Assembly (NCBI RefSeq): GCF_029962835.1
Contig: NC_080577.1
Span: 24,534,501-24,598,500 of the forward strand
Source of the DNA: Magnolia sinica
Taxonomy: Eukaryota > Streptophyta > Magnoliopsida > Magnoliales > Magnoliaceae
Direction of reading: 5' to 3'
Length of the DNA: 64,000 bases
Positions 24,951-35,110 of the stretch are shown here, piece by piece. Under the pieces are notes generated by a model that worked only from the letters and a program-made list of their open reading frames with translations, had not been told where the DNA came from and made no database searches. Position numbers and translations under genes: made by a program. Position 1 is the first letter of the stretch, and each line of letters starts with the position of its first letter.

Positions 24951-27900
24951 AATAGCTGACCGGTGTACGGTACACACGACATTTTGGTGCATGTTCTGTG
25001 CTGGACCGTTCGAGAACGGGAGCGGATTAGGTGCGGCCCCAGCTTCACCCAACATGGTGCAACCCTAATTGTGGGGCCCACCTTGATGTATATATTGTTT
25101 ATCTGCGCCGTCCATCTGTTGTTTTAGATCATTTTAGGATATAAATCGAAAAATGGAGTAAATCCAAATCTCAGGTGTATCACACCACAGGAAATAGTGG
25201 TAACTGACCATTAAAAACTTCTTATGGGCCACAAAAGTTTTGGATCAAGATAATATTTGTTTCTTCCATTAATTGAGGTCTGTGTGACCTTATCAACAGG
25301 TTGGATGGAAAATAAACATTACGGTGAGGCCTAGGAAGTTTTTAGTGGTCACTGTTCAATCACCACTGTTTCGAATGGTGTCGTCCATCTGAGTTTGAAT
25401 CTGATTCATTTTTGGGATCAGGTCTAAAACGAGCTGAAAAAAACGCATAGACGGTGTGGATATACAAAACATACATTAATATGGGCCCCACGTTAGGACC
25501 GTACCGTGTTGGGTGAGGCCGAGGCCGCACCTAATCCGATCCCTTCAAGAACACCTCACTTCATATTTGGAAAGGCCCTTGCAAACAACCGGTTGTTATA
25601 GAGACACCGCTCCCGCCATACCTTGCTACATCAACCTACCTACCTCCTACAGGGCTGCCAATGGGCTAGGCTGGCCCGCCGGCTTCTCGGCCTTGCCTGC
25701 TTCGTATTGGGCTTCAAATGACAAACTGGGTCCGTAGGCCTGGCCCGTCCTAAACTTATTTCCATATATTGATCAAGGTGGCCTCGGTACGTTTACAAGA
25801 GGCCATCGGTCCAGCCCGAGCTTGTCCTGGCCCAGACAGTTTAGGGTTTCAAGGATATTTTTGTCATATATCATGCATGGTTGGGCACACCTTAATCAAC
25901 AGCCATACATTGTACAAAAGCGGGTGGTCAGCCTCGGGCATGTATGCTTTTACTGGCCAGGATCGGGCCTGGGTTTTACCTTGTGGGCTTGGACTGGTTG
26001 ACGGGGATTTGGATTCGCTACTTACCCCTCCAGTACCAGGTCGCTGTTACTGGTTGGTGCTCCAAAAGCTACTTGGGTCCCACCATGATGTATGTGTTTC
26101 ATCCATGCAACCCATCCATTTTGGCAAAACATTTTATGGCATGAGCCCAAAAATGAGGCGGATCAAAATCTCAGGTGGACCACACCACAGGAAATAGTGG
26201 TGATTGAACGCCCACTGTTAAAAATTTATTGGGGGCCACAAAAGTTTTGTAACAAGCGGACATTTGTGTTGGATGACAAATAAACATTACAGTGGGTCCT
26301 ATGGAGGTTTTTGTGGTGGGCGTTCAATCACCACTGTTTCCTGTGTGGTCAAACGATCTACCCCCATCTTTGAGCTCATAACCTAAAATGATATGGTAAA
26401 ATGGATGGACAAAGTGGATAAAACATATAGATTACGGTGGGCTCATAGCACCGATCAGTACCGAGATATCAGTGCTGGAGGGGTAACTACCGAGTCTGAG
26501 ATCGATTGACATCCCTATAGTCTAGTTACTCAATATTAGGAGTACATGCGAACGGGTAGAACCGGTAAGCGGGACTGAAGCCAACCAGACTATATAGTTT
26601 GGTCCAGTTTTGAAGTGCACCTGTTCTGGAAATTAAAGAACTGTTCAGTTCAGTTCAGCTCTCAGTCTGAGCTTATGTAGAACCGAATTCAACCATAGAA
26701 CCCAATCTAGAATTGGACTCTTTGGTTAATAAATATTTAAGATTTATTTTTTAAAAATATAAAATACTATATTATTTATTTCGAATGGTTCAGAAAAAGA
26801 CATGGCAGCAAAATCATTTTGGAAACACGAACGAGTCATAAAAACAAACCATAACAAGATTACTCTATGTGAAAATTTTCAGTAGAAAAACTTAGGCTGG
26901 ATTATAAAAATATTTATACAATCAGGTTGGATTATAAAAAGCCCAAAACCACATAACTGAACGGAATCAAACCAATTTTTTACAGTCCAGTTTCAATTCG
27001 GTCTTAGAGTGCAAACGGTCCGGTTTCGGTTCTAGTTTCACCCCAGAACCGAACCGAACCGTATGCACCCCTGCGTCAATACGTGTCTAGGCTCAACGTA
27101 ACAATCTCTTCGTTGCAAGTCCCTATGATATCGGGAAATGACCAATTTACCCTTCCATGCACCGTTTTTGCAGGATGGCCGAAGCTCGGCAACCCCTGTG
27201 GAGAAAGGTCCCAATCCCTTCCAGCAAGATAAATCCATACCGCATCGTCATCGTCCTCCGCCTTGTCATCCTCGGCTTCTTCTTACATTTCCGGGTCATG
27301 ACTCCTGCAATGGACGCCTACCCTCTCTGGCTCATTTCCGTCATTTGCGAGATCTGGTTCGCCTTCTCCTGGATCCTCGATCAGTTCCCCAAATGGTTCC
27401 CTATCACCCGCCAGACGTATCTGGACCGTCTATCGATGCGGTTCGAGCGCGAAGGCGAGCCCAGCCGTCTGTTGCCAGTCGACTTCTTTGTGAGTACGGT
27501 TGACCCTCTTAAGGAACCACCGATCATTACCGCAAACACGGTCCTCTCGATCCTGGCCGTTGATTACCCAGTTGAGAAGGTGAGCTGCTACGTGTCAGAC
27601 GACGGAGCGTCGATGCTATTGTTTGACACATTGTCGGAGACAGCTGAGTTCGCAAGGAGGTGGGTACCGTTCTGCAAGAAGTATAGCATTGAACCGAGGG
27701 CGCCGGAGTTCTATTTTTCACAGAAGATTGATTATCTGAAGGATAAGGTGCAGCCTAGCTTTGTGAAGGAGAGGAGAGCCATGAAAGTAAGTTGATCGTT
27801 TTCTACATGAGGATTATGCTAACGTGCGCATGGGGGGAGAAGACTTATCGTGTTGCCACACACCCAAATGACCGTTGTAACATATGGGGCACACCATGAG

Positions 27901-30900
27901 TGCATCTCATTGTCACCATTTGCAAGTTAGATTCATCTCTCTTTCTTTTCTTTCTTTTTTTAAAATTTTTTTTTTTTTTTTTCAACCACGCCCACACTTA
28001 CATGTGCACTTGATTCCATGATTTCAGTGTTAAAACATAATCCATTTACCACTGAGCCACAGAGCCGGACCTAAGTTGGATTCAGGGTCCAACTACGTTT
28101 TGTCTACCAGTGAGCAATAGAGCCGGACATAAGTTGGATTTACCTAGGGGTATTTGATATGCATTGGATTCCATGACAACTGAAATTAGAGGGTTTTGGT
28201 GTGTTCTAAAAACAAGAGGATTTTGGTGTATTTGGTGTGAATGGGATTCCAATTCAGACCAAATACACTATCCCAAACGCACCAACTTGACTGATTCATA
28301 TCAATTACCACGAAATGCACTCTCCAACAAACCCTTAAGCTGCGCATACAGAGTATGTTAGAGAATCCTTAAAAAATGACTAATATGAGTCTGAATTTAG
28401 TGTGGTGGTTGCTAGAATGCTAAGGAATGTTGGATTCATGGCAGCAAGGCCCTCTTGATCTGACCATCAATGTCTTGCCAATTAAGATGTTTAAAACTGT
28501 TTTAATTATGTTTATATTAAAAATAATATTTATTTTTAAAATCAGTCTTCAACCTTTGGAGTAAAAGGATCAAAACATGATCAAAGATCCAACTATTAGG
28601 ATGGTGGATTGGAGTCTAAAGCAGGGGGTCAGTAACCCATCTCCAATAAAATGGAGAAAACACAAGAAAAGTATAAGAAAATGATGAGAAAAACCCAAGA
28701 AAATCCTATGGTCAAGAAGAGCAAACCTTCTTCTCTCCTCATCGTTTGGACACTGATCAATGGGCCTGATCTTCATTGAACATTAAATTCTGGGTTTTCT
28801 TCTCATGTGATTTTGTGCATGGTCTGAATTGTAGAGAGAATACGAGGAGTTCAAGGTGAGGATTAATGCACTGGTGGCAAAGGCTCAGAAGAAACCAGAG
28901 GAAGGTTGGGTGATGCAGGATGGAACTCCATGGCCTGGAAACAACACTCGTGATCATCCCGGCATGATTCAGGTATGATGAAAACACCCCCAAGCTTTCT
29001 CAGTATTAATCTGGGCCGTCCAATCCACTAAGGCCTACTGTACAATTACCTCGACCATCTGGATCATCAGTGTACACTCGGACTGTTCAATCCATGGGAT
29101 AATCTCCTTGGATGGGCTAACAGCTGCACTGATCATAAGATCCCAACCATCAGATCAATAGCTTTGTTTTGGATATTGAATGTAAATTACCAGCAAGATT
29201 CAACAAACATATCCATTGGTCCTATGGTGAGGATGAATCAGTGGGGTATTTGGGGTGTGACCATCCTCTTCAATGGTTAATTAGGATATCCGATAATCGC
29301 CGTTTGTTGATCACTACACAGGTTTACTTGGGAAGTGCCGGCGCGCTCGATGTGGAAGGGAAAGAGCTGCCTCGGCTTGTTTACGTCTCGCGTGAGAAGC
29401 GACCGGGTTACCAGCACCATAAGAAAGCTGGTGCTATGAATGCTCTGGTGAGTAGCTTTCTTGACTTAGAAAAGCATGCATTAGCATAAACCATCGGTGT
29501 TGATGGAGTGCTGTTATTCATTTTCATATGTGATCACAGATCCGAGTTTCGGCAGTTCTCACAAATGCACCTTTCATGTTGAATCTTGATTGTGATCACT
29601 ACGTCAACAACAGCAAGGCCGTTAGGGAAGCTATGTGTTTTCTGATGGATCCTCAGTTGGGGAAGAAGCTTTGCTATGTACAATTCCCTCAGAGGTTCGA
29701 CGGCATTGATCTTCACGATCGGTATGCTAATCGCAACATCGTCTTCTTCGATGTAAGCATCAAGATCTTTGCTTCTTCTTTTTCACTAATTTTCTTTTAT
29801 TTTAAATAATAATATCTCTCTCATGGATTGAAGACTTGCTAAATTGGATTGACTCGTCCGTTCCTCATGAGTTGAGTCTGGTGAGTTGGGAGATGACTCA
29901 TCCAAGTTAGGCCTAGTTTCGACTCATAGTGATGAAACGGATCAGATTCAACTAAGTCTCTGTTGGGGAACTGCGCACCTGTCATCGACAGACATATTGA
30001 TTTACAGACTTAAGACATCAACCAACATTCTAGACTCGGACGAATAAGCAATCAGGTTCATCTTCGCAGTAGACAAGCGTTGGTACATTGCAACTCATCG
30101 CTACACATATGGCAGTGTGTTGGGTGAATCCGGATCGTCGATCTAATGGGCCTGTAGTGTAATGTCCATGATATAAGATCATACATATCAAGAAAACTTA
30201 GCCCCATCTGTGGCCATCAAATCGATCAGTGAAAATAAAAACTGACAATGGTTTATATTTCAGTCCATTTATCAGTGCGAGTTTTGTATGGTGGGCCATC
30301 CATCACCTCCCTCAACTAACCATACCCACCTCCATTTTCTTCATGGTGTAGATCAACATGAAAGGCTTAGATGGGATACAAGGCCCAGTTTATGTTGGGA
30401 CGGGGTGCGTTTTCAACCGTCAAGCTCTATATGGCTATGACCCGCCGGCGAGTCAGAAGCGGGCCAAGATGACATGTGATTGCTGGCCATCCTGGTGCTG
30501 CTGCTGCTTCCGTGGCCGTTCAAGGAAGCACAAGTCAAAGAAGGAAGAAAGAGGTTTCGGTGCCGGATTCTATAACAAGAAGAAGAAGATGACAAACTAT
30601 TCCAAGAAAGGATCATCGCCCGTATTTGACCTTGAAGAGATTGAAGAAGGCCTTGAAGGGTATGAGGAGCTGGAGAAGTCATCACTCATGTCACAGAAGA
30701 ACTTCGAGAAGCGGTTCGGCCAGTCGCCCGTCTTCATTACATCGACACTCATGGAGGAAGGTGGCCTTCCTCAAGGGACAAACCCGGCATCGCTGATCAA
30801 GGAAGCCATTCATGTCATCAGCTGCGGCTATGAAGAGAAGACTGAGTGGGGAAAAGAGGTAATTTGAATTTCATCTTCTTCCATATGTTTTATTCCATTC

Positions 30901-32257
30901 TGATTATCATGAATTGTTCTTTTAAGTTCATCGAAGAGAATCCCAATAATAAGACCCTTTCTTCTACACAGATTGGATGGATTTACGGTTCAGTGACGGA
31001 GGACATATTAACTGGATTCAAGATGCACTGTAGAGGGTGGAAATCAGTATACTGCATGCCTGATCTTCCGGCCTTCAAGGGTTCAGCTCCAATCAATCTT
31101 TCAGATCGGTTGCACCAGGTTCTACGGTGGGCTCTTGGGTCAGTTGAGATCTTCCTCAGCCGGCATTGCCCTCTCTGGTATGGCTATGGCGGGAACCTCA
31201 AATGGCTCGAGAGATTGGCTTACACCAATACCATCGTCTACCCATTCACTTCCATCCCTTTGCTTGCCTACTGCACGATCCCGGCCGTTTGTCTCCTCAC
31301 TGGAAAATTTATTATTCCAACAGTAAGTAGTAGTATCCACCATCATTTTATGGAAGCAGATGGTGCATAGTTCTAAAACTTGATAACTCTGACTCAAAAA
31401 TAAGCCAAGTCAGCTTGATTCAGCTAGAAATCGAGCGACTCGGCATGACGGCTCGACTACTTGGTCGACTCAGCATGACTTGGTTTTATCCTATCCACCA
31501 TCATTTGATTGAAGCAGATGGTGGTGATAAGTGGGGTCCATCAGTAAGATCAAGCAAGAGGTAGGCCTCACTCATCACCATCAATAGGTTGCAATGAGAG
31601 TGTTAGTTGAAAATTTGAAGCATTAGGGTAGTTTGTTTTGCATTCTTCTCACCAAAAGAGTTTCATTTGTTACAGCTGACCAACCTAGCTAGCATATGGT
31701 TCATGGCCCTCTTCCTCTCCATCATAGCCACCGGCATTCTTGAGCTTCGGTGGAGTGGTGTCAGCATCCAGGATTGGTGGCGCAATGAGCAGTTTTGGGT
31801 GATTGGAGGCGTCTCAGCTCACCTGTTTGCTGTCTTCCAGGGCCTCCTCAAGGTCCTCGCAGGAGTTGACACCAACTTCACCGTCACATCCAAGACAGCC
31901 GACGACACTGAGTTTGGTGATCTCTACCTATTCAAGTGGACTACACTCCTCATCCCACCAACCACATTGATCATATTGAACATGGTCGGCGTCGTGGCCG
32001 GAGTATCTGACGCCATCAACAATGGCTATGGATCATGGGGCCCACTGTTTGGGAAGCTGTTTTTTGCCTTTTGGGTGATTGTGCACCTGTATCCATTCCT
32101 CAAGGGGTTGATGGGGAGGCAAAACAGGACACCCACCATTGTTGTGCTGTGGTCTATACTACTTGCTTCAATCTTCTCTTTGGTTTGGGTCCGGATTGAC
32201 CCATTCTTGCCAAAGGCAAAAGGACCGCTTCTTAAACAATGTGGGGTGGAATGTTAG
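22888..32257 (+). CDS. CESA4: Cellulose synthase A catalytic subunit 4 (secondary wall), 12 exons
   Basis: UDP-glucose-dependent beta-1,4-glucan synthase of the plasma-membrane rosette, acting with CESA7 and CESA8 in secondary walls (family knowledge). Exons: 22888-22965, 23430-23625, 24106-24227, 24560-24626, 24718-24868, 27174-27786, 28835-28972, 29322-29447, 29540-29752, 30352-30858, 30972-31322, 31676-32257. All introns are GT-AG, and the joined frame is 1047 codons without a break (Arabidopsis CESA4: 1049 aa). The RING-like zinc finger uses C38, C41, C57, C60, C65, C68, C80 and C83. Transmembrane helices are at about 227-246 and 256-276, with more in the last two exons. Catalytic motifs: DDG 347-349, DCD 514-516, TED 746-748, QVLRW 786-790. 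The CESA4 class is shown by the cysteine-rich '[12 protein letters not shown]' before the class-specific region and by the C-terminal '[11 protein letters not shown]'. The start is chosen for the conserved '[12 protein letters not shown]' motif. Intron 5 (2305 bp) is swollen by repeats. No damage is seen. Confidence 0.96.
23664..23728. mobile_element. 65-bp Tourist-like MITE in CESA4 intron 2
   Basis: The ends GGGTGCGTTTGGTTGCAC and GTGCAACCAAATGCACCC are an 18-bp inverted repeat with one mismatch. They are flanked by TTA on both sides (23661-23663 and 23729-23731), as expected for PIF/Harbinger (Tourist) insertions. The loop is only about 29 bp. It is non-coding and wholly within the intron. 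Confidence 0.65.
24875..24945. repeat. Compound (TC)n(TA)n microsatellite next to a splice donor
   Basis: About 20 TC units run into about 15 TA units. The tract begins six bases after the last base of CESA4 exon 5 (24868), directly after the donor GTATGA. Confidence 0.95.
25018..25543. mobile_element. Foldback MITE with GTGGGCCC core, in CESA4 intron 5 (copy I)
   Basis: The left arm begins 'gggagcggattaggtgcggcc', and the reverse complement of the right end reads 'gggatcggattaggtgcggcc'. The two arms stay complementary through most of the element, with 'cacccaaca', 'gtggggccca', the 'gtccat' block, 'cacaccac..gaaa.agtgg' and 'ttatcaac.ggttggatgg' near the centre. It is about 526 bp, has no coding capacity, and could fold into a long imperfect hairpin. 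Related copies are at 26013-26495 and 52467-52978. Confidence 0.8.
26013..26495. mobile_element. Foldback MITE with GTGGGCCC core, in CESA4 intron 5 (copy II)
   Basis: The left arm 'attcgctacttacccctccag' pairs with the right arm, whose reverse complement reads 'actcggtagttacccctccag'. Pairing continues through 'actggttggtgct / actgatcggtgct' and then through the family core (gtgggtcc/gtgggctc, 'gaccacaccacaggaaatagtggtgattgaacgccca' near the centre). It is about 483 bp and non-coding. It sits about 470 bp downstream of copy I in the same intron, but its outer arms differ from those of copy I. Confidence 0.75.
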
Positions 32258-32400
32258 AAATCCTACTATTCCTGTCTATGAGTGGTTGTAGTGTGTGTAT
32301 GCAGTGGCAATGAAAGTGGTGTAAGATCCGTGTGTTTTTTAGCTGAAATTTTGTTATTAAATGGTGTGAAAATGAGAACTTGTTGCCCATCTTGCTGTCT
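32258..32400 (+). other. Probable CESA4 3' UTR
   Basis: T-rich and GT-rich sequence following the stop codon. ATTAAA at 32356-32361 is a plausible near-upstream polyadenylation element. The real cleavage site cannot be fixed from sequence alone. Confidence 0.4.
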
Positions 32401-32579
32401 TAAATCAACTGTTCTCTCTCTTTGGATTTGTGAAATTCATGGATTTAAAATCTTCCTCGTCCCTAAAACCTGACCCCCAAAATCCATGGATTAGGCAAAT
32501 CCAAATTCCTGTTGGCAAATACATAAAATGAAAGTCTCTCTGAAAAGTAATAGAAGCTATGCTTTTGAAATGAATGATC

Positions 32580-33200
32580 ATGTTGCGCAGCACGCCAACA
32601 ACGTAGTGAACTGAGATCTAATCTCCGGTCTCACCCATAAACAATAAACAGAAAGAAATATAATCTGGAAGTAGAATCAAAGCATTCCAAACAAACCACA
32701 AGATAAGATATACATGGAAAAACCCCAACAAGGGTAAAAAACCACGGTGCAAAACTTCTACTATGAAGAAAACGAGATTACAAGCAATATACTAACCTTT
32801 TCCCTTTAGATGTATAGAGAAAACCCTTTGCTCACACTTTTGAATAACTCCCATTAATCCTAGAATAGCCCTAGGGACCCCTATTTATAATTTAGGCAAC
32901 TTCTCTTTTGCACTCTTACGAAACCGCTTCAAATTTCCGCAGTTCATATCAAATCAGCAAAACGAATCTGTGTAACCTCGACTAGTTGAGCAGGCTCCTC
33001 GACTGGTCGAGCGGACCCTTAACTGGTCGAGCATGGGCCTCGACCGGTCGAGCACCTCGGACCCAAAAAGCTGCAGCTCACTGGACTTTGTGTCGAGCGA
33101 ACCCTCGACTGGTCAAGTAGGCCACTCGACCGGTCGAGCGGCCCACTTAACTGGTCGAGCGGCCCTGTCCAGACGTGGCTCCACATCTCAACATGATCAT
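32580..33200 (-). mobile_element. LTR-like segment with a palindromic motif array
   Basis: On the minus strand the segment has a TATA box (TATAAATAG, + coordinates 32882-32890) followed by transcript-like sequence, including a 'gcaccgtggttttttaccc' block and a pyrimidine-rich stretch, as in plant LTRs or retroelement leaders. Upstream of the TATA box (higher coordinates, 32975-33167) is an array of CTCGACCGGTCGAG-like motifs. No coding region is adjacent, and the ends were not identified. Confidence 0.45.
32975..33167. repeat. Array of CTCGACCGGTCGAG-type palindromes
   Basis: Seven recognisable variants are present: ctcgactagttgag, ctcgactggtcgag, taactggtcgag, ctcgaccggtcgag, ctcgactggtcaag, ctcgaccggtcgag and taactggtcgag. 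Spacing varies between about 20 and 60 bp. The full motif is a perfect 14-bp palindrome. Confidence 0.85.
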
Positions 33201-33506
33201 TCATTCTAATTACTGGTTCCGAAATTCATGAATTTGCAGCTTGATTATCAAAGAAGGAACTTTGAGATTTGCCAAATCCAAAACCAATGCAAACCCAATG
33301 GATGATTCAAACTCAGGACACTCCATTTGGCTATTTTGTAATCGAGGGTAGGCAATCAATAACCATCTTTTCATTTGATTTGTAGCTGGCTTAACTGTGA
33401 GTCACTCACAAGGCGAATTGGTGGAGAGAGAAGATTGTGAGATCCGGGCCATTCACCATACCAGCCACATTGGGGCTAAAATTTCATGAACTACTGGTTG
33501 CAGTAT

Positions 33507-35110
33507 TTTTTTATTTTTTATTTTTTTAGAAAAACCAAAAATTGATTGATAGGAAGAATTTACATCAGAGATTCGAGCAGACCCACATACAAAAGGGGGG
33601 GGGGGGGGTGTCCACCTATCGTAAGAAGAAAAGATAGAAAAATTTGAACAAAAATTAGAGCTCCCTCAAGTTGCCCAAACTGACCCTATCGAGGAAAATG
33701 AGCCCTTTGGTAATCTCCGGCAAGTCTCTAGTAGAATTGATGAGGGTTCGGGACTGCGATGCGCTGCCACTTCTGGCTAAATCATCAGCAACCGTGTTGG
33801 CTTCTTTGGGAATGTGGGAGATGGAGACCTCCAGCACCTTTGATATCTTTTTGATCCTGGACCACCAGTAGCTCAGAGCCCATGGAAGAGATGAGGTCCT
33901 ATCAAGGATATCAACAATTGTTTTGGAGTCACTCTCAATTTCTACTTTAGAGTAACCCAACAACACACAATGGGAGAGACCCTCCCAAATGGCCCTGATC
34001 TCGGCTTGAGAGTTGGACCCGAAGCTGAAACCACAAGTGAAAGTGAACAGAAAATCACCATCACTGTTCCTGCCCACTCCATCCCCTCATGAAGGGCCAG
34101 GGTTCCCCAAAGATGAGCCGTCTACATTGATTTTGATCCATCCCCTTTTGGGCCTCGTCCATTTGATCAGCCGGAGCTTCCTCTTAATGCATGGGGCTCC
34201 ATTGAAGCCTAGGGCCAATAAGGCTAAACAGGAGGAGCATTTGAGGATTTTGGGGAAGGGGAGGGTAGGAGAAATCCGGTTGATCCAAAGCTTGCTTTTA
34301 GAAATCACTCTGGACGGATAGCATGGGATGTCTTCAAATCTCGCTGCATTCCTAGACATCCAGATTTCCCAAAAAATTAGCGAAGGGATGAGTCCCATGA
34401 GAGTGTGTAGTTGGTCAGAAGAAGCAGCAACCATCCACCATTTTGAGGCTTTGTTGATGGCAGAATCTCAAAGGGAAGACTAAATATTGAATATAGGCTG
34501 GAAGAAGGACCAAACTTTTGTAGCGAGGTCGCCTAAGGAGAACAGTGCTTGGATTGGATGGGGAGCTTGGCATCATGAACATTTTGAGGCCAAATGGGCC
34601 CCTTTAGATTGCATCCTGTCGTCAACTGGGATGGCCTTGAAAATTAATTTCCACGAGAGAAGAGAGATCTTAGGGGGAAGCTTAGAGTGCCAAACCCAAG
34701 CAGCCCTTTTATCTTTTTTTTTTTTTATGGCCTGCCTTCAGCTCGCATGAGGGAGAAGCTACCCAAACTCTTTTGTCTTCCACGTCGGAGGTGCACTGGC
34801 CCTCTTCAATCATATGATCAAGCACTATAGGCGGTAGCAACTGTCTGACTATGGATATGTCTTGCCATCCCTTGAGCCCTATGAAATCCTTGACTTGAGC
34901 TAGGAGCGGCTGAGGATGAGAGGGGGTTAATTGGATCTTCCATTTTGAAAGGGGCCCCAGCCTTGTCCAGTCATCCTTCCAGAAATTACACTGACCATTT
35001 TCGATGAGCCAGCGCGAGCCTGCCACGATAGCTATAAATAATTTCCGAATATGCTTCCATAGGGGCGATGCCCATGGGACCAGTCTCAGAGAGTCTTCTG
35101 CTAGTAAGTC
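33507..35110 (-). pseudogene. 3' part of an L1-type LINE (zf-RVT region, RNase H, A-tail)
   Basis: Minus-strand frames give, in order, a zf-RVT-type stretch ('WASPLWKHIRKLF', then 'FWKDDW', 35080-34960), a linker with 'FWEIWMSRNAARFE' (about 34370-34330), the start of a plant-type RNase H ('WIKINVDGSSLGNPGPS', 34140-34090), and its continuation ('SQAEIRAIWEGL' and 'IESDSKTIVDIL', 33990-33900). A poly(T) region at 33507-33530 marks the A-tail on the minus strand. Stops and frameshifts break the frame. It ends exactly where the gypsy LTR begins (35111). The 5' part of what seems to be the same element lies at 43180-44960. Confidence 0.8.
33595..33608. repeat. Poly(G) run
   Basis: About 14 consecutive G on the plus strand near the 3' end of the LINE. 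Confidence 0.9.

Noticed and set aside
25513-26283. Several plus-strand open frames of 60-140 codons
   Set aside because: They lie in CESA4 intron 5, partly inside the foldback MITEs, and translate repeat sequence.
27157-27173. CESA4 exon 6 starting at the ATG at 27157
   Set aside because: The first bases are intron sequence before the TTTGCAG acceptor; splicing from 24868 restores the conserved AEARQPLW frame.
32975-33167. Possible CRISPR-like array
   Set aside because: The repeats are 14 bp, variable and irregularly spaced, in a plant genome next to LTR features. It is a palindromic motif array, not CRISPR.
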